This document shows, piece after piece, positions 43,101 through 53,668 of a DNA stretch of 64,000 nucleotides (positions within the stretch are counted from its first letter, which is position 1; each line of letters opens with the position of its first letter). The notes beneath the pieces are model-generated. The model saw only the letters and a list, made by a program, of their open reading frames with translations, did no database searches and was not told where the DNA came from. This stretch comes from Meloidogyne chitwoodi (lineage: Eukaryota > Nematoda > Chromadorea > Rhabditida > Meloidogynidae): assembly GCA_015183035.1 (NCBI GenBank), contig JACZZP010000017.1, positions 496,001 to 560,000 of the forward strand, given 5' to 3'. A program made the position numbers and the translations under genes.

Positions 43101-46100
43101 GCGAAGAATGTCATAATTGTGGTAAACCATCATGTGCCTGCCGACAAGGATTTGCTCGTTTAAATGAAAAATGTATTTATTGGGGAGATTGTCCTGCTGC
43201 TGGTAAATGAGAATTTTTTAAATAAAAAAAATATATAATTTATTTGGAGAGAAATATTTAATTTAATTTTGAGTTGTGGACGTTTCGGTGTTTGTTCATA
43301 AAATAAACAAAAATGTACTTAAAAATTTGAAATTTTGTATTTTTATAAATTACTGTGTTATCTAACTTTGCTAAAAATTTCAGAATTTTAGGTTCATTAT
43401 TTGGGAAATTATAGTCAAAATAAGTTCAAGTGTATTAAATAACTAAGGCGTTCGACTCCAATCGTCTTCTTATTTAATTTTATGATTTAAAAATAATTTT
43501 TAATTATTTTTTATTTATTTTAAATGATATAAATTATTTAAATTTATTTTTTAAATTTTAAAAATATTTATTTTAATTTTTTTAAAGTAAATTCATTCAC
43601 TACAACAACAATAAAAACAACTGAACTTAATAAAAATAAAAATAAATTAACAAAAGAATTAGAATTAAATAAAGATTTATTTAAACATGATGGACAAGTA
43701 GAAATTAATAATACAAAATTAACAACAGAAAAAGAAAATTTAATTTTAACGACAGGAGAGCCTCCAATGAATATTTGCAAAGGAGAGTGGAAATGGCCTA
43801 AAGGATGTGGAGAAGAAGGAGAGAAAAAATGTCTTTATAGTGTTGAATGGTTTTTTGATTTGGATACTGTAATATTTATTTTTTTTTTTCAAAAATAAAT
43901 AAATTCAGTTAACTCTCGTTATAAGGACATAAGGGTGTAATTTATCTATTTTAGTTAAACACTCCATTTATTCGCAAGAAAATAAATCAAAAATAAAACG
44001 AAAAAAATAGGAAATAATTATACATCCCATTTATTCGCAGGAATATTTTAAATCTAAAAATGAAAAATATTTTCTTGCGAATAAATGGAGTGTTTACCTA
44101 AAATAGACAAATAAAATAATTTTATAAGGACACACTCTACTAACCGTTCTCAATTGTATTTTTAATTAATTAAAAGCAAAAAATAAAAAAACTGTTGAAT
44201 ATAAGGACAAAAGTAATCCCCAATCTGTCCTTATAACGAGAGTTTACCCCAAAATTTAATTTTTTTTAATTTTTTTACTTTAAATTTTAAAAGGATTCAA
44301 TTAAATTTAATTTGGAAACAATACCTGCAATTTATAAAAAATTACAAAATAATAATAATTTACAACAACCAATATGGTCAGGTTTAGGTTTTTCTCCTTC
44401 TGGGACTTTATTAGATGCTGACATGATTATTATTAAAATTAATAATAATAATGAAAAAGGATTAAATGAAATTGGAGAATTGGAAATTATTGATATGCAT
44501 GTTGATGAAAAACTTGGTAAAATTAATTTAAAAAAATAAAAAAATAATGGTCGGTTCAGTGCCGATGGTTCAGCGCCAAAAAAAAATTTTTTCCTTTTTT
44601 AGAACAATTTCGTCCAGATGCTCAACAAAATGTAATTTTACATGAAGGAATATTTAATTACACAAATGGACTGTTCAAAGCTAAATTTTCTCGAAAACGC
44701 CGAACAGGCGATTCTGTGGGAGAAGATTTAGATTTTAGTGAAGAAAATGAAAATTGTGTTAGATTTCTTTTTCCAATATCTGGTGGACGTTTTGAAAAAG
44801 TTTTTTTTCTTTAAATTAATTTTAAAAAAATTTTTAAAAATTTAAGAGTGGAAATATTTCTGTCCCTGTGGCTGATTCTCTTTATGCTTCTGATGCGGAA
44901 ATTTGTTCTCAACCTTGTGGGGGTAATAAAATAAATTTAAATTAATTATTTATATAATTATTTAAATTAATATATCAATTTTTTAAATAAATTATTTAAA
45001 AGTTGAAATTTTAATGTAAAAGGACGTTTCGGTGTACGCTTATAAAATAGCCAGATTATTATATAGGAGTCTAAACTTTTAAAATTATAGTCTCAATAGT
45101 GTTTTTTTAACTTTTCTGAAAATTTCAGAATTTTTGATTACGTTATCCCAGAGTTATGGTTAATAAAGTCGAAGTCAAAATTTTTTTTGAAAATTCGACT
45201 TTTTCTTTTATAATTTTGAAAATAATTAACCAAAAATTTTGAAATTTTTAGATTAATTAAAAAACAGTATTGAGGTCATAATTTTAAAATTTTACACTTC
45301 TATGTGTTAATATGACTATTTTATAAGCGCGCACCGAAACGTCTGAACTACTAAACATGCCTAATTTTAATTTATTTTCACAGATAAAAATTTAAATGAA
45401 TTAAAACAATTAAATATTCCACAACAACAACAACCTAGTTGTATTAAAGAATTTAAATGGCCTTTAAATTGTAAATTAGAGAATTGTGAATATCGTGCAA
45501 ATTGGGAATGGGAAGGAAAAGATGATACAGTCATTGTAAATTTAATTAATTTTTTAATTAATTAATTTTACCTTTATTTTATTTTTATTAAATTATTTTA
45601 CGTAAAATAGAGGTTTTTTAAATAATTTTATGTTATCCCTTTGGGTGTCCTTATAACGGGAGTTTATTGAATGTTAGGAAAAAATGTCTTTTTTTTTAAA
45701 TTTTAATAGGGTTTAGAGGTCTAATATTATAAAAAAATATATTTTAAAATTACCTACCGTTCCAATCATTTACCGTATATCCCAATATAACATTGTCTTA
45801 TAACGAGATTTTTTAGTTTAACATTTCTTCGCGTGGAATTGGCCGTTGGACAGGTATTGGATTTTCCAAAGATGGAAAAATGCTTGGATCAGATATAATT
45901 ACTGGATGGTTTTATGACCAAAAAGTATATTTATTTATTTAATTTTATTTAATCTTTTTTAGCCTTATTTAACTGATAGATTTGCTTTTGCCCAACAACA
46001 ACCAGCCATTGACCCAGCTGATAGACAAGATATATTTGATATTAGTGGGGCATTAAATGATGATATACAGGTTATTATTTAATTGTTTTTATTTAATTAA

Positions 46101-49100
46101 TTAATTTATTAAAATAATTTTTAGACAATATCTTTCCGTCGTAAAGTTGTCAGCCCTGACAAAAGCACAGATTTAAGTTTGGCCCAATGTGTTCATTTCC
46201 TATTCCCTGTACAAGGTGGAAGAGTATTAGCACGTTCTAGCAGAGATTTTCAGCAAGTTTGTTTCTAAATTAATTAATTTTAAAATAAAAATACTCTGAC
46301 GGACGTTTTATCGCCAGCCCTATAAAACTGCCTAATTTAAAGATAGAAGCCTGAAATTTTATATATATATTATTTAAAGTGTTATTTAATTTATCTAAAA
46401 ATTTCAGAATTTAATATTTATTATTTCAGAATTTATAGTTAAACAAAGTTGGATAGTTTAGGTAGACTTTTCATACAAACTCTGCGTTATTTTTTTATCA
46501 TAACTTTTGAAATACTTTACCAAAAATTCTAAAATTTTTAGAGGAATTAGATTACACAATTGAGAATGTTTATACAAAATTTTAGGTTTTTAGATTGTCA
46601 TTTGACAATTCTATTCAAAAAAAACTTAAGTTGACGCCAGCTCTCATTCCAACGACAATATAAACTTAATAAAAATATTTTTAATTTTCTTTTAAATATT
46701 TTTAAATTATTTAAATATTTTTTAAATTATTTAAATATTTTTTATTTAATTTTCTAGTCACGTACTCCAATAGGCTTTCATGATCAACAACAACCAATAT
46801 CTTCACCAACAAAGATTTGTTTATGTGATCGACCAACAAATTTTAAAAATTCTGAAAATGAAAAAATTGGAAGAAGACAAATAAGAAATATTAAAAATGA
46901 AGAAGATGAAGATATTGAAGAATTAAAAGTGAATGAATTACCTTATCAATGTGCTGATGTTGCTATAATACAAGTAAATTAATTAAATTAAAATTAAAAA
47001 TATATTTTATTAAATTAATTAATTTAATTTTTATTTTTTAAAAGATTGCAAAAAATAATAAAAATCAACAAAATTTACTAATTCGAGCAATTGATGCTTT
47101 TGGTCTTTCCAATGATTCTCTTAAAAAAGATGAACATTGGGGAGGTAAACAATCATTTACTCAAGTTGAATTAATTAATAATAATAATGGAAAATATATT
47201 ATTTGGTTAACTAAATTATTAAAAGGTTATATTTAATTTAATTAATTTTAAAATTTAATTTAATTAAAATATTTTTGTGTATTTTAATTAATTTCAGTCA
47301 GAAATAATTAAAATAAATTTTATTTTAAATTCTAATAAATTATTTGAATATAATAAATATATTCTAGCATAATAAAATAAACTAAATTCGGTTTATTTAT
47401 TTAAATTTATTAAATATTCGTTAATATTTATTTAATAAATTAATTATTATTTAAAAATATAAATTTAAATAATTAAAAATAAAAAATAATTATTTATTTA
47501 AAATTTAAATTTAATTAATATTATTTAAAATTATTTTAATAATATTTAATAATTTCGATTCTCTGCTATTTTATAATTAATTAAATATTGTATTATATTT
47601 AATTATTATATTTATTTTTTTAAATTAATTATTTGATAAAATTTTGTGGAACTAATTTCATTTTTTTAAGATTCGAAATTCTCTCAAATAATTTGGATAA
47701 AAATATTAAATTAATTTTAATTTTTTAGACCCAATAAATTCAAAAGGAGATATATCTATTCAAAAAGGCCAAATTCAAGTATTTTTATCTACTGGACATG
47801 GAATAAAACCAGAAATATCACAAGCTGAAAAATTAGAATTTGCTTTAATTGATTTAATGGCAGGACAAATAATTAAAGGTAAAATTAATAAATAAAAATT
47901 AATTTAATAATTTAAGAAAATGAAACAACTTTATCTTCCTCTCTTCCTTCAATTACTGCAACAGAACAAATAAAAAATATTAAGACAGAACAAATAAAAA
48001 ATATTACAGAAGAACAAATAAAAATAATTTCTTCTTCTTCTGATTCTCCCCAACAACAAAAAGTAAAAGAATCAAGTTCTGAAATGGAAAATAATTCTGA
48101 AGAAAATAATAATGAAGGAGAAAAAGAGGAAGAACAATTAGAACAAACTAATGAAGAACAAATAAATAATAAAGAAGATAATAATGAAGAAGAAGAGGTA
48201 AAAATTAATTTTTAATTATTTATTTTTAATTAAATTTTTTTAATAAGAAATATTCCTCTTTTTGGAAAAATAACACTTTTAAGATGCTTGCGCGCGAGTG
48301 ATTATAACTTTTTTTAATGAAAACATAAATTTTTAAAATTTTGTATTTTTATTCTGAATAGTGTTATTTACCTATTCTAAAAATTTGAGAATTTTTGATT
48401 GAAAATTTATAAAGTTATTGTAAAAAAATGACGAATTTTGAAGAAAAATTATCATTTTTGTAAGTTTTTTAACCATAACTTTTTAATTACTTAACCAAAA
48501 ATTCTGAAATTTTTAAAGATGTTAGATAACACTATTGGAAATATTTATACAAAATTTTATTATTATAGTTTCTATTTGCACTGAAATAAATAGATATGCG
48601 CCCACTCGTTTACTGTGCTAAAAACCTCCCTTTCCCTAATAAATATAATATTTTTAATTTAATTAAATTTAAAAATAATTTAAAGACTTCACAATTACCT
48701 TCTGATATATCCAAAACTAGTATTTTAACTGATGAAAATTGTTTTGGAGGTTTTGCATATCCAGAAGATTGTATGCAATTAAATTCAAAAGAATGTCAAT
48801 ATATGTTACAATGGATGGTTATTCCAGAATTATCTAAAGTTAATTTTCAATTAAATGTTCAAATGCCTGTTAATCATTGGACAGGTGTTGGATTTTCTAA
48901 AGATGGTAGTATGGTAAATTAATTAATTAATTATAATTCTAACTAGAGACTATAGAAAAAGAAGAGATTTTCTCTGACTGTTAGAGAAAATAAATAAAAT
49001 TAAAAAATATCTAAAAATTAATTTTTAGTTAAATTCTGATTCAATAATTGCAATTTTGGAAAAAAATGAAAAAATATTAGTTCAAGATCGTTTTTCATCA

Positions 49101-51842
49101 AATTATGATAAACCTTTAATTGACATTAAACAAAATATAGAAGAAATTAATTTTAATTCAATTGATGGTTTTTGGGCTTTAAATTTTTCTCGTTTATTAT
49201 TTACTGAAGATATTCAAGATTCTGATTTAAGATTATGCCAACATTTTATTTTTTTTAATTCTCCAAATCCTTTGACTAATGATGGAGAAATTAAAAAACA
49301 TATTAAAACACCTAAAATATCTGAAAACTTGGTAATTTTTATTTTATTTTAAAAACATTTAAATGTTTTTAAAGATTTGTTTGGGTAAATGTGGTCAAAA
49401 GTTGTCTTCATCTACTCAAACTGATGTTTTAATTGAAGATTTAACAACACAAACAATATTGGAAACTACACTTGCAACAAAAGAAACAGAAAAATCAGAA
49501 AAACAAACATCAGAAATATCAGAAAAACAAACAACAGAAATATCAGAAAAACAAGCAACAACACCAGAAATATCACAAACATTTGTTTCTACAATAACAG
49601 AAAAACAAGAAGAAAAAACATTAGAGAAAGAAACAGAACAAACAACAGAGAAAACAACAGGGAAAACATTAGAAACAACAGAGAAAGAAACAGAGAAAAC
49701 AACAACAACAATTTCTCCAACTTTATTAACTACTAAAATTCAAAATAAAAATGAAGAAGAAGAACAAATAAAAAATAATAATATAATTGAAGAAAATTTA
49801 TTTATTAAAAATGAACAAAAATATAAGAAAAAAATATTTAATGTAGCTATTAAATTACCAGATGAACAATGGAATAATAAATTAGGAGAACCTGAATCTG
49901 AAGAATTTGCTTTAATGGCTGCAAAATTGAGAAATTCTGTAAGTTTTTTTGGCTAAAAATATATTTTATAAAAAAATTATTTTAAAGTTGAATTCACTTG
50001 TCTCTATTAAATGGCCTTCATTAGAAATGATTAATGTACAAAAATTTGCGTAAGTTTATTTTTAATTTTGCAAAAAAAAATTTTAATTTTTTTAAATATT
50101 TTTTTATTAAATTACACCAAATAAATACTTTTCCCTCTCCGGGATTCGAACCTTAAAGGTTTGAATACTTGTAGGTTAGCAGTTTCCAACTACACCAAAG
50201 AATCCTACATTGAAAATATAAAATTCTAACTTAAAACAACTTTAGATTATATTTAAAGTTTTCAATCAATTTAAATCTTGTTTTCAAGTTTTATATATTC
50301 CAATAATTAAAAAAAATTTAAAACACATTTTCTACTATTTTTAAAATCTTATTTATAGTCAAGGAAGTGTTCTTGTCTTGTTACAAATGACTTTTAATAC
50401 AACAATAAAAAATATTGAAGAATTACCAACCTCTAAACAATTAAAACATTTTCTTAAAGAAGCAGCAGCTCAAAAAATGCCTGCAGAATTAATTTTAGAT
50501 TCAGAAATGTTAGAAGTACAAGAAAATGAAGAAGAAGGAGAATTTAATGATAATAATGAAATTGGAGAAGAAAAAGAAAAAATAGCATCTATGGGTCAAT
50601 GGCAAGGATGGATTTTGGCTATTTTAGCAACTTTTTTGTTACTTTCTTTAGCTACAGCTCTTTTATTTTGTGCTTTTCGTAATAGAAAACATCAACAACA
50701 TCAAACATATGTAAATATTTTTTAATAAATTATAGGAATATTTTTGTTAATATTTATTGGATGTCTCCCACTGAAAAAATTAAAATATGAAAGATTAAAG
50801 CGTTGAGACTCAAATGTTCTGTTATTTGTTTTAAGTTTATGATTATTACGCTTAAGTTTTATAGACAATTTTTTTAAACTTAATTTTAATAAATTTAAGT
50901 TTTATAAACTTAAAGTTTATTTTTAAAAACTTAAGTTTATAAATTTAAAAAATATTTTTTAATTAACAATCTTTCAAGTTCAATCTTAAAAATTAATTTT
51001 CTTCTTTTTTTATAGCCAACAAAACATAATAATCATTCTTCATTACATCGTCATAATAAAAATAATTTAAGAGGAAATAATTTATTTTTTAATGGTCAAA
51101 TATCAGCTAATAATAATAATAATTATCATCAAAGTCTTCATCATTATACACCTTTCCCTGGTGAAAAAGAAGACAGACAAAGTGAAAATAGTAGTAATAA
51201 AACAAATAATAGTAATGGCGGTGAAAGTTGTAATAATGTTAAAACAACACAAAATAATAAAATAGTAGAAACACCTCGTGGAATTGGGGAAGCTAGTTAT
51301 CGTGAATGGTTTAAAAAGGTAAGAGATATGTAAATATTGGGGGAAATAATTTATTAATTTTTTAAATAAAATTTAAGAGAAGAAAAAATTTTTTTTAATA
51401 AGACTTGACTTAAGTTTGCAAACTTAAATTTGTTTTTAAAAACTTAAGTTTACTGACTTAAATTTGTTTTTAAAAACTTAAGTTTGTAAACTAAACAACT
51501 AGAAACTAATAAAATATGTATTTTTTAAGTTTGTAATCTTTTAAATTCAATCTTTTATTAATTTATTTGCTTAAAACTTGATTTAATTTCTCTAATATTT
51601 TAAAGGTAGCATCAAAGGATTCTCCAACACATTATCAAGAGAATTATTGGCAACTACCCCCACCAACTCCATTGCCAAGATCAGCAAGTCATGGAGGTTT
51701 AGGAGGACAACAAACACCAACAATTTATGGACATTCTTCTGCTTCTCCATATTTATCCTATCCAAATGATCCAACATATTATACATTAAATGGAGAACAT
51801 AAAATTGTACCTCCACCACCTGCTTATTATCGACCTTTTTAA
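37141..51842 (+). CDS. Large EGF / TIL / DOMON / SEA type I membrane protein
   Basis: 28 exons: 37141-37360, 38262-38430, 39268-39524, 40879-41121, 41178-41369, 41813-42033, 42451-42688, 42807-42894, 43048-43202, 43588-43868, 44294-44516, 44603-44799, 44847-44922, 45384-45535, 45817-45924, 45963-46070, 46125-46256, 46758-46973, 47045-47225, 47729-47878, 47917-48197, 48686-48913, 49029-49331, 49375-49938, 49988-50049, 50359-50710, 51016-51318 and 51606-51842. Modules in order: signal-anchor-like N-terminus; an unrecognised domain starting [15 protein letters not shown]; one EGF-like repeat ([17 protein letters not shown]); and three TIL cysteine modules (41813, 42451, 43048). Then come three DOMON-like modules with repeating W(S/T)G(L/I/V)GFS motifs near 44370, 45850 and 48880. 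A Thr/Glu-rich stalk, a probable SEA region, one membrane helix ([20 protein letters not shown]) and a Pro/Asn/His-rich tail follow. DOMON modules usually bind heme or sugar; the ligand here is unknown. Exon phases at 42688/42807 are uncertain. Confidence 0.85.
37545..37612 (+). repeat. tRNA-like degenerate element
   Basis: A-box-like TGTCGTAGTGGGTAAGG and B-box-like GGTTCGATACC lie about 30 bp apart, as in a tRNA promoter. No acceptor-stem pairing is visible, so it is a tRNA relic or tRNA-derived SINE head rather than a gene. It lies in intron 1 of the DOMON gene. Confidence 0.5.
38591..39128. mobile_element. Second Merlin-like element, 538 bp, with transposase C-terminus
   Basis: TIRs of about 56 bp start GGTACTTGTGTGTTATCCC and an exact 8-bp duplication ATTAATAA flanks it (38583-38590, 39129-39136). 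The ends share the GGTACTT start with the 7320-7967 element. The interior (minus, 38656-38898) encodes [20 protein letters not shown] and YFAEFMWR, the C-terminal signature of ISXO2/IS1595-type transposases. It lies in intron 2 of the DOMON gene. Confidence 0.87.
38656..38898 (-). pseudogene. ISXO2/Merlin transposase C-terminal fragment
   Basis: The frame reads [20 protein letters not shown], then [15 protein letters not shown] and [14 protein letters not shown]. In the ISXO2 family the segment VxPxTGxxTxxIExxWxxxK precedes LDxYLxEFxWR, so this is the last third of the transposase. The upstream catalytic part and the zinc ribbon are missing. Confidence 0.8.
39717..40705. mobile_element. hAT-like non-autonomous element, 989 bp
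   Basis: TIRs CAGAGGTGTGCGAAAA and TTTCGCACACCTCTG, with an exact 8-bp duplication ATTCCAAT at 39709-39716 and 40706-40713. Subterminal regions are packed with CGTTTCGTTTCG repeats on both sides. The 8-bp duplication and CAG...CTG ends fit the hAT superfamily. No transposase is visible. It is interrupted by a second element at 40136-40358. Confidence 0.9.
40136..40358. mobile_element. Nested hAT-like MITE, 223 bp
   Basis: Ends CAGTGATCGGCAAGTTCC and GGAACTTGCCGATCACTG are perfect inverses. An 8-bp duplication GTAACAAC lies at 40128-40135 and 40359-40366. The interior consists of degenerate GGAACTGGAACTAGTTCC-type repeats. It is inserted inside the 39717-40705 element. Confidence 0.92.
41424..41764. 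mobile_element. Fold-back MITE family, copy E
   Basis: It starts GACGTTTCGGTGCGGACC and ends GCACCGAAATGTC, with the same internal inverse arms as the other copies (TTTCAGAATTTTTAG / CCAAAAATTCTCAAATTTTT). It lies in an intron of the DOMON gene. Confidence 0.85.
42073..42419. mobile_element. Related MITE with TACGTTTCGGTGC ends
   Basis: Left end TACGTTTCGGTGCCATC and right end CGCACCAAAATGTA are inverse with mismatches. Internal inverse blocks GGTCTTTTTGAC and TTCAAAAAGGTCAAAAGACA occur. The ends resemble the fold-back family, but the interior differs. It lies in an intron of the DOMON gene. Confidence 0.7.
43279..43440. mobile_element. Fold-back MITE family, half copy F
   Basis: It begins GACGTTTCGGTGT and carries the left-arm sequence through AAAATTTCAGAATTTTAGG, then stops abruptly near 43440. 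The inverse arm is missing. Confidence 0.7.
43911..44245. mobile_element. CGTTATAAGGACA element with inserted hairpin
   Basis: Ends AACTCTCGTTATAAGGACA and TGTCCTTATAACGAGAGTTT are perfect inverses over 19 bp. Inside lies a hairpin element, about 43950-44107, with arms CACTCCATTTATTCGCAAG and CTTGCGAATAAATGGAGTG, related to the one at 23348-23435. Confidence 0.85.
45023..45343. mobile_element. Fold-back MITE family, best-preserved copy G
   Basis: 321 bp. It starts GACGTTTCGGTGTACGCTTA and ends TAAGCGCGCACCGAAACGTC, inverse over about 30 bp including TATAAAATAG. Internal arms again pair around a central TTATGGTTAATAAAG/ TTTTCTTTTATAATTTTG region. This copy defines the family ends. It sits in an intron of the DOMON gene. 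Confidence 0.9.
45646..45822. mobile_element. Short CGTTATAAGGACA-type element
   Basis: GGGTGTCCTTATAACGGGAG at about 45646 and TGTCTTATAACGAGATTTTT at about 45794 carry the same TATAACG core as the 43911 element, but in the same orientation on the + strand. This may therefore be two independent ends rather than one element. The acceptor of the exon at 45817 lies directly in it. Confidence 0.45.
46307..46615. mobile_element. Fold-back MITE family, copy H
   Basis: It contains GACGTTTTATCGCCAGCCC near the left end, AAAATTTCAGAATTTAATA and later AACTTTTGAAATACTTTACC with CCAAAAATTCTAAAATTTTT, ending near TTTTAGATTGTCATTTGAC. Diverged copy in a DOMON-gene intron. Confidence 0.7.
48281..48592. 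mobile_element. Fold-back MITE family, copy I
   Basis: Left part GATGCTTGCGCGCGAGTG, then ACCTATTCTAAAAATTTGAG. Right arm CCATAACTTTTTAATTACTT with CCAAAAATTCTGAAATTTTT, ending TTGCACTGAAAT. The next DOMON-gene exon begins about 95 bp downstream. Confidence 0.7.
50133..50207 (-). repeat. tRNA-like degenerate element
   Basis: On the minus strand, TTTGGTGTAGTTGG (A box) precedes a perfect B box GGTTCGAATCC. The acceptor and anticodon stems do not pair. It sits antisense in the DOMON-gene intron 50050-50358. Confidence 0.55.
50870..51495. repeat. AACTTAAGTTT-rich minisatellite patches
   Basis: Two patches, about 50870-50955 and 51415-51492, consist of repeated AAACTTAAGTTT / TTTTTAAAAACTTAAGTTT units in the two last introns of the DOMON gene. 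They are self-complementary and could form hairpins. Confidence 0.6.
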
Positions 51843-52107
51843 GAAAAATAAAAATCGAAAATTAATTTTTTTTAATGCAATAAAAATTTAAAAAAATTTG
51901 GAAATTATAAAATTTGTTTTTTTTAATTTTTTGTCTCTTTTAATTTTATTTTTCTGAAAAAGTGTTTACTTTTTTTTTAATTTTACTATAGCAGAAGCAT
52001 TTCTAGGAAGAACTAGAATTTAAGAAAAGATTTTTTAAACAAATTTTAGTTTTATCAAAGAGTAGGAATAATGAAATTAAATATTTAAAAATAATTTAAA
52101 AAATATA

Positions 52108-52163
52108 ATGATTAAAGTTTAAAAGAGAAAATAATGTGAGGACTTTGAAAGGCTTGTTCCAAT
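52108..52163. pseudogene. Shard of a ClC-channel exon
   Basis: The 56 bp match 193-250 of the ClC gene (AAAAGAGAAAATAATGTG, then AAAGGCTTGTTCCAAT). They begin at or next to that exon's splice boundary and stop where a CAGACGTGTGCGAAA hAT-like end begins. A displaced fragment, not a gene. Confidence 0.65.
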
Positions 52164-52460
52164 CAGACGTGTGCGAAACGTTTCGTTTCGTTTCGTAGTT
52201 TCGTCAGTTTCGTGACTTTTTTCAGCTTAGTTTCGTTTCGTTACGAAACACAAATTTAAAATGTTTCGTTTCGTTTCGTAACGAAACATGGGCCTTCGGC
52301 CCTCAAACGCCCCGCTAAAGTTTGGAAATTTTGTGGTGGGTTAAAAGTAGTGGTGGAGGCAAAAGTGGTGGTGTAACCCTACAGCGTTTGAGGGCCTTCG
52401 GCTCTCAAACGCCCCGCTAAAGTTTGGAAATTTTGTGGTGGGTTAAAAGTCGTGGTGGAA
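52164..52460. mobile_element. hAT-like end fragment plus GC-rich 102-bp tandem repeat
   Basis: CAGACGTGTGCGAAA and repeated CGTTTCGTTTCG resemble one end of the 39717-40705 element; the other end is missing. Then two copies, 52291-52350 and 52393-52452, of a GC-rich unit starting GGCCTTCGGC and containing CTCAAACGCCCCGCTAAAG lie 102 bp apart. The GC content is far above the surroundings. Confidence 0.65.
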
Positions 52461-52977
52461 CATGTATTGGCTGATGGGATTGTTACAATTTTAAATGGCA
52501 ATACAATGCTAAAGAATTCAGGAATTGGCATAGGTATTCTAATTCTGCTGGGTATAATACTAATAATAATGTAAGTTTAAAAAATAAATTAATTAACTAT
52601 TTAATAAATTTTAAGAGCTTTATCAGTAATTATCAACTTGCTAATCTGGATTTTTCTTTTCCGAAATAAAGATAAAGAGCCAACTCAACTAAAAGAAATT
52701 AATATTATTAAACAAACAAATTATGAAAAATCAAATAATGAGAATAAAAGTAATAAAAAGGATGATAATAGTAAAGAAACTAATATTATTAAACAAACAA
52801 ATTCTGATTCTAAAAAATTAATTATTGAAGAAACGAATAAAGAAGAGGAAAATCAAAATGAAGAAAGAACTTGTAATGAACTATTGCTGAAACCTTCTTC
52901 ATCGTTGCTATCATTGATAAACAAAGCAAATTACAAAAACAAAATAGTGATGGAAAATACTTATCAACGGGAAAATG
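52461..52977 (+). CDS. 3' exons of a membrane protein, left arm (open frame intact)
   Basis: Exon to 52570 and exon from 52616 join in frame: HVLADGIVTILNGNTM, a long hydrophobic run (GIGIGILILLGIILIIMALS) and VIINLLIWIFLF. A charged Asn/Lys/Glu tail with two NIIKQTN repeats follows and ends at a donor near 52977. The extracellular end, last helix and tail are tetraspanin-like in layout, but the family is not established. No upstream exon is present because GC-rich repeat sequence abuts the arm. Confidence 0.5.
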
Positions 52978-52984
52978 TATATGA

Positions 52985-53466
52985 CAGCAATAAGTATCGA
53001 CAGACCAGCAGAAGTGCTGCTTTTTGGTTCTTGAATCTAAAAATATTTTTTTTTATTTTTAATGTTAAAAATCTTACAGGGTCAAAAACAAAGAACCAAT
53101 GTCCTTTTGGCACTTCATGATTTTTTTTAGTTAAAAACGTGAAAGCATATTCAAGTGCAAATTTAGCTGAAAGCACAATATCTTCATCGACTGTACCAAT
53201 ACAGAAAAATTTATCGGGAACAGGGTTTGACTGAACACATGCTGTAACCGTATGCGTACAGCCAACATATTCTTCACCATTCCCTAAAAAAATAAAAATT
53301 TTTAAATAAATAAATTAATTGTTGTTCTCATAAAAATAATTTAGTACTTAAATTAAAAATTTACCGGAGCAACAAAGAATGTTTCCAACACCTGGAGGTA
53401 GCTGAACATTTTTTATGTTACCATTCCAGTACAGAGTAGAATTCATATAACTAGATTTTGTAGAGT
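52985..53466 (-). CDS. Unrecognised extracellular-looking exons between the arms
   Basis: The minus strand has an exon at about 53366-53466 (STKSSYMNSTLYWNGNIKNV, then PPGVGNILCCSG) joined to one at about 53080-53284 (GEEYVGCTHTVTACVQSNPV, then DEDIVLSAKFALEYAF). Several Cys and a putative N-glycosylation site (NST) suggest an extracellular domain. Start and end of this gene are not visible; it may have been cut by the inverted duplication. No family recognised. Confidence 0.4.
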
Positions 53467-53668
53467 CCTAAAAAATTTCTAATAAAATTTAAAAAAATAT
53501 ATCTATTTTCCTTTAAAGGTTTCTTCAAAAATGATTCGATTTTAAATTTAAGAGCCTTTATTTTCCATTCTTAGCATCATTTTTCCTTATTTTCCGTTTA
53601 TATCAAAATTTCTCATTTCTATTTTTCACTCAAAAAAAGATTAATTTTAGTTTTAAATAAACATACAT

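Larger units (their letters stand above)
36280..48985. repeat. Small TCTCTAAC(N)GTTAGAGA palindrome, four copies
   Basis: Near-identical palindromes at about 36283-36303, 36951-36970, 39190-39212 and 48966-48990, each of the form TTTTCTCTAAC-x-GTTAGAGAAAA, and mostly next to an AGAAGAGATT or GAAAATCTMCACT-like flank. Too short to be a classical MITE; possibly the tips of one. Confidence 0.65.
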
